Below, one piece after another: positions 5,012 to 5,209 of a stretch of 5,209 nt of DNA. Source of the DNA: Mobilicoccus sp032056465 (GTDB taxonomy: Bacteria > Actinomycetota > Actinomycetes > Actinomycetales > Dermatophilaceae); assembly GCF_032056465.1 (NCBI RefSeq), contig NZ_DAMBCL010000124.1. The stretch is one strand, 5' to 3'. The notes under the pieces were generated by a model. It saw only the letters and a list, made by a program, of their open reading frames with translations. It did not search any database and was not told where the DNA came from. Position 1 is the stretch's first letter. Each line of letters begins with the position of its first letter. A program made the translations under genes and the position numbers.

Positions 5012-5047
5012 CGAGGCCCCCCGCTCCCGTGGGAGCAGAGGGCCTCG
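5012..5047. terminator. Bidirectional terminator between convergent genes
   Basis: CGAGGCCC (5012-5019) pairs with GGGCCTCG (5040-5047). Inside it, across a 3 by 3 internal loop, GCTCCC (5023-5028) pairs with GGGAGC (5031-5036). The hairpin sits 44 bases after the permease stop and 26 bases beyond the minus-strand stop, so it can serve both genes. Confidence 0.85.
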
Positions 5048-5073
5048 GGTGGGGTGCCCCGGACTTCGTGCGC

Positions 5074-5209
5074 TCAGAGGCGCGCGTGCTCCCGGGTCGT
5101 GCGTGCAGCAGCGGTGGACACGTCGGTGTCGTCGGTCTGCGTGACGGGGGTGGAGGTGCGGTCCTCGTCGAGGCTCGTGCCCGGACGCGTCAGGGCGAAG
5201 TAGGTGTCG
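5074..5209 (-). CDS. C-terminal end of an unidentified minus-strand protein (partial)
   Basis: On the minus strand a frame enters from the window edge and runs 44 residues to TGA (5076-5074). It begins DTYFALTRPGTSLDEDR and ends TAAARTTREHARL. Third codon positions are mostly G or C, as in the neighbouring genes, and the stop lies just beyond a bidirectional terminator, so the frame is probably real. The visible part is a hydrophilic tail rich in Thr and Asp, such as often follows the last helix of an actinobacterial transporter or membrane protein. No domain is visible and I cannot name the family. Confidence 0.55.
   Translation of the reverse strand, partial: DTYFALTRPGTSLDEDRTSTPVTQTDDTDVSTAAARTTREHARL

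Overview
The window comes from a high-GC actinobacterial chromosome. Third codon positions are almost all G or C, long open frames run antisense to real genes, GTG starts are used, terminators are GC hairpins without T-tracts, and the gene families are typical of actinobacteria (PspA beside a Gly-rich tail protein, GAF-ANTAR, and a methyltransferase with a VDHHRGSEENQ-type motif). A member of the Micrococcales is plausible, but the genus cannot be fixed from this sequence. I see no mobile element, CRISPR array, tRNA or rRNA.

Layout. Bases 1-36 are the last codons of a Gly/Phe-rich protein, probably a TPM-domain membrane protein. A 173-base spacer follows, with an 82-base T-free tract and a perfect 14-bp tandem repeat, and then pspA (210-944), a coiled-coil membrane-stress protein of the PspA/IM30 family. 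A 13-bp GC hairpin (959-998) ends pspA. A second hairpin (1013-1038) with a 10-bp stem and a six-base loop lies ahead of a GAF-ANTAR sensor and RNA-binding antiterminator gene (1156-1833). That gene converges, with a 12-base gap, on a minus-strand SGNH/GDSL hydrolase gene (about 2679-1846). The hydrolase is divergent from a class I SAM-dependent methyltransferase (2752-3471) that appears to be transcribed leaderless from a GTG start. A hairpin directly after the methyltransferase stop codon closes that unit.

The last complete gene (3609-4967) encodes a GntP-family permease with about twelve membrane segments. Several residues that I recall as conserved in gluconate transporters are replaced, so its substrate is uncertain. 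Its leader can form two stacked 7-bp helices that pair both the Shine-Dalgarno sequence and the GTG start codon, and a possible 18-codon upstream ORF runs through this structure and ends on the gntP-like start. A two-part inverted repeat (5012-5047) serves as a bidirectional terminator between the permease and the C-terminal end of an unidentified minus-strand gene (5209-5074).

The genes do not form one pathway. The window is a series of short independent units: envelope stress (TPM-like protein and PspA), signal-responsive RNA antitermination (GAF-ANTAR), two orphan enzymes in divergent orientation, and organic-acid uptake. Nothing here is clearly a new multi-gene system. The best leads are cis-acting: the permease leader, and the hexaloop hairpin ahead of the ANTAR gene.
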